Below the pieces are notes generated by a model that was not told the origin of the DNA, did no database searches, and saw only the letters and a list, made by a program, of their open reading frames with translations. Of a stretch of 64,000 bases of DNA, positions 63,601-64,000 are shown in pieces. The number at the start of each line of letters is the position of its first letter. Within the stretch, counting starts at the first letter, position 1. Origin of the DNA: Cypionkella sp. (GTDB lineage: Bacteria; Pseudomonadota; Alphaproteobacteria; Rhodobacterales; Rhodobacteraceae); NCBI RefSeq assembly GCF_030652235.1, contig NZ_JAUSBA010000034.1:124001-188000 (forward strand). Reading direction: 5' to 3'. Made by a program: the position numbers and the translations under genes.

Positions 63601-64000
63601 ATGCGCTATTCGGGTTTTAGGGTGATTGCCGAGGCTTTGACCGGGCATAAAGGCTGGAAACCGGCGTGGCGCGATCCGGCTCCGCAAGCGTCTTATGACT
63701 ATATCATCGTCGGTGGCGGTGGGCATGGTTTGGCGACTGCCTATTATCTGGCGAAAGAGTTTAAACAGGCACGGATTGCGGTACTGGAAAAGGGTTGGAT
63801 CGGCGGCGGCAATGTCGGGCGCAACACCACGATTGTGCGCTCGAACTATCTGCTCGATGGCAACGAGCCGTTTTACGAATTCTCGATGAAGCTGTGGGAG
63901 GGGTTGGAGCAGGACTTCAACTATAACGCCATGGTCAGCCAGCGCGGCATTATCAATCTATTTCATACAGATGCTCAGCGCGATGCGGCGACCCGGCGCG
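63601..64000 (+). CDS. Sarcosine oxidase beta / N-methylglutamate dehydrogenase-like flavoprotein (partial, 3' end outside window)
   Basis: The first 133 codons of a DAO-type FAD enzyme. The dinucleotide motif is I-I-V-G-G-G-G-H-G-L-A-T-A-Y-Y-L-A (about 36-52), then V-L-E-K-G-W-I-G-G-G-N-V-G-R-N-T-T-I (about 61-78), and Q-R-G-I-I-N-L near the edge. This matches SoxB-type beta subunits, and also subunit A of N-methylglutamate dehydrogenase (MgdA), which uses the same fold in methylamine breakdown. The tdm context favours the latter, but the subunits that would decide lie outside the window. AGGAACACC precedes the ATG. Confidence 0.85.
   Translation, partial: MRYSGFRVIAEALTGHKGWKPAWRDPAPQASYDYIIVGGGGHGLATAYYLAKEFKQARIAVLEKGWIGGGNVGRNTTIVRSNYLLDGNEPFYEFSMKLWEGLEQDFNYNAMVSQRGIINLFHTDAQRDAATRR

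Overview
The window looks like chromosomal DNA of a Rhodobacterales alphaproteobacterium (Rhodobacter/Roseobacter type). The supporting signs are GC-rich coding DNA, a DUF1467 gene overlapping methylmalonyl-CoA epimerase, a PccR (ScfR-type) regulator with TTTGCAAA sites, alphaproteobacterial SOS boxes (GTTC-N7-GTTC), a tRNA-His that lacks the universal G-1, choXWV/betIBA, bioMNY and a Tdm-like DUF1989-GcvT fusion. This is an assignment from gene content only; no phylogeny was run.

Layout. 1-3.7 kb: small housekeeping genes, methylmalonyl-CoA epimerase and a stand-alone receiver protein. 3.7-6.3 kb: a secreted DUF1501/DUF1800 pair. 6.5-15.6 kb: aspS, yigZ, a damaged dgkA/DUF393 junction, 5-formyl-THF cyclo-ligase, a MATE pump, a capsule-type glycosyltransferase, aspartate aminotransferase, and XRE, sdhE and MarR genes. 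15.6-20.2 kb: a capsule operon kpsS - export lipoprotein - kpsC on the minus strand. 20.4-23.1 kb: a ribE-ribBA-ribH-nusB operon. 23.5-29.1 kb: a DUF481 outer-membrane protein, SOS-linked mmcB, tRNA-His, tex and a UbiH-type hydroxylase. 29.2-30.4 kb: scars of IS110-type elements. 30.5-32.4 kb: the biotin ECF transporter bioMNY. 32.5-39 kb: a decayed MarR-GNAT gene, gabT, dprA and topA. 39-45.7 kb: choline uptake (choXWV) divergent from choline oxidation to glycine betaine (betIBA).

46.4-59.7 kb is a propionyl-CoA island: pccR, pccB, pccA and mcm. Interleaved with them are a SleB-like cell-wall hydrolase, four small uncharacterised or lipoprotein genes and a SOS-controlled Y-family polymerase. 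With the epimerase at 2.1 kb this gives a complete route from propionyl-CoA to succinyl-CoA. TTTGCAA-type repeats lie in front of both pccR and pccB, which fits autoregulation and control of pccB by PccR.

59.8-64 kb begins a methylated-amine locus. It holds a Tdm-like trimethylamine N-oxide demethylase with its three zinc cysteines, a truncated haemoglobin gene 9 bases downstream of it, a divergent EamA-type permease, and the start of a sarcosine-oxidase-beta/N-methylglutamate-dehydrogenase-like flavoprotein that runs off the window. Together with the choline cluster, this suggests an organism that lives on quaternary and methylated amines. I found no CRISPR array, prophage or intact insertion sequence, and no clearly unprecedented system. 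The best leads are the PccR operators, the two SOS boxes, the tdm neighbourhood, the small lipoprotein paralogues inside the pcc region, and a dispersed hairpin repeat.
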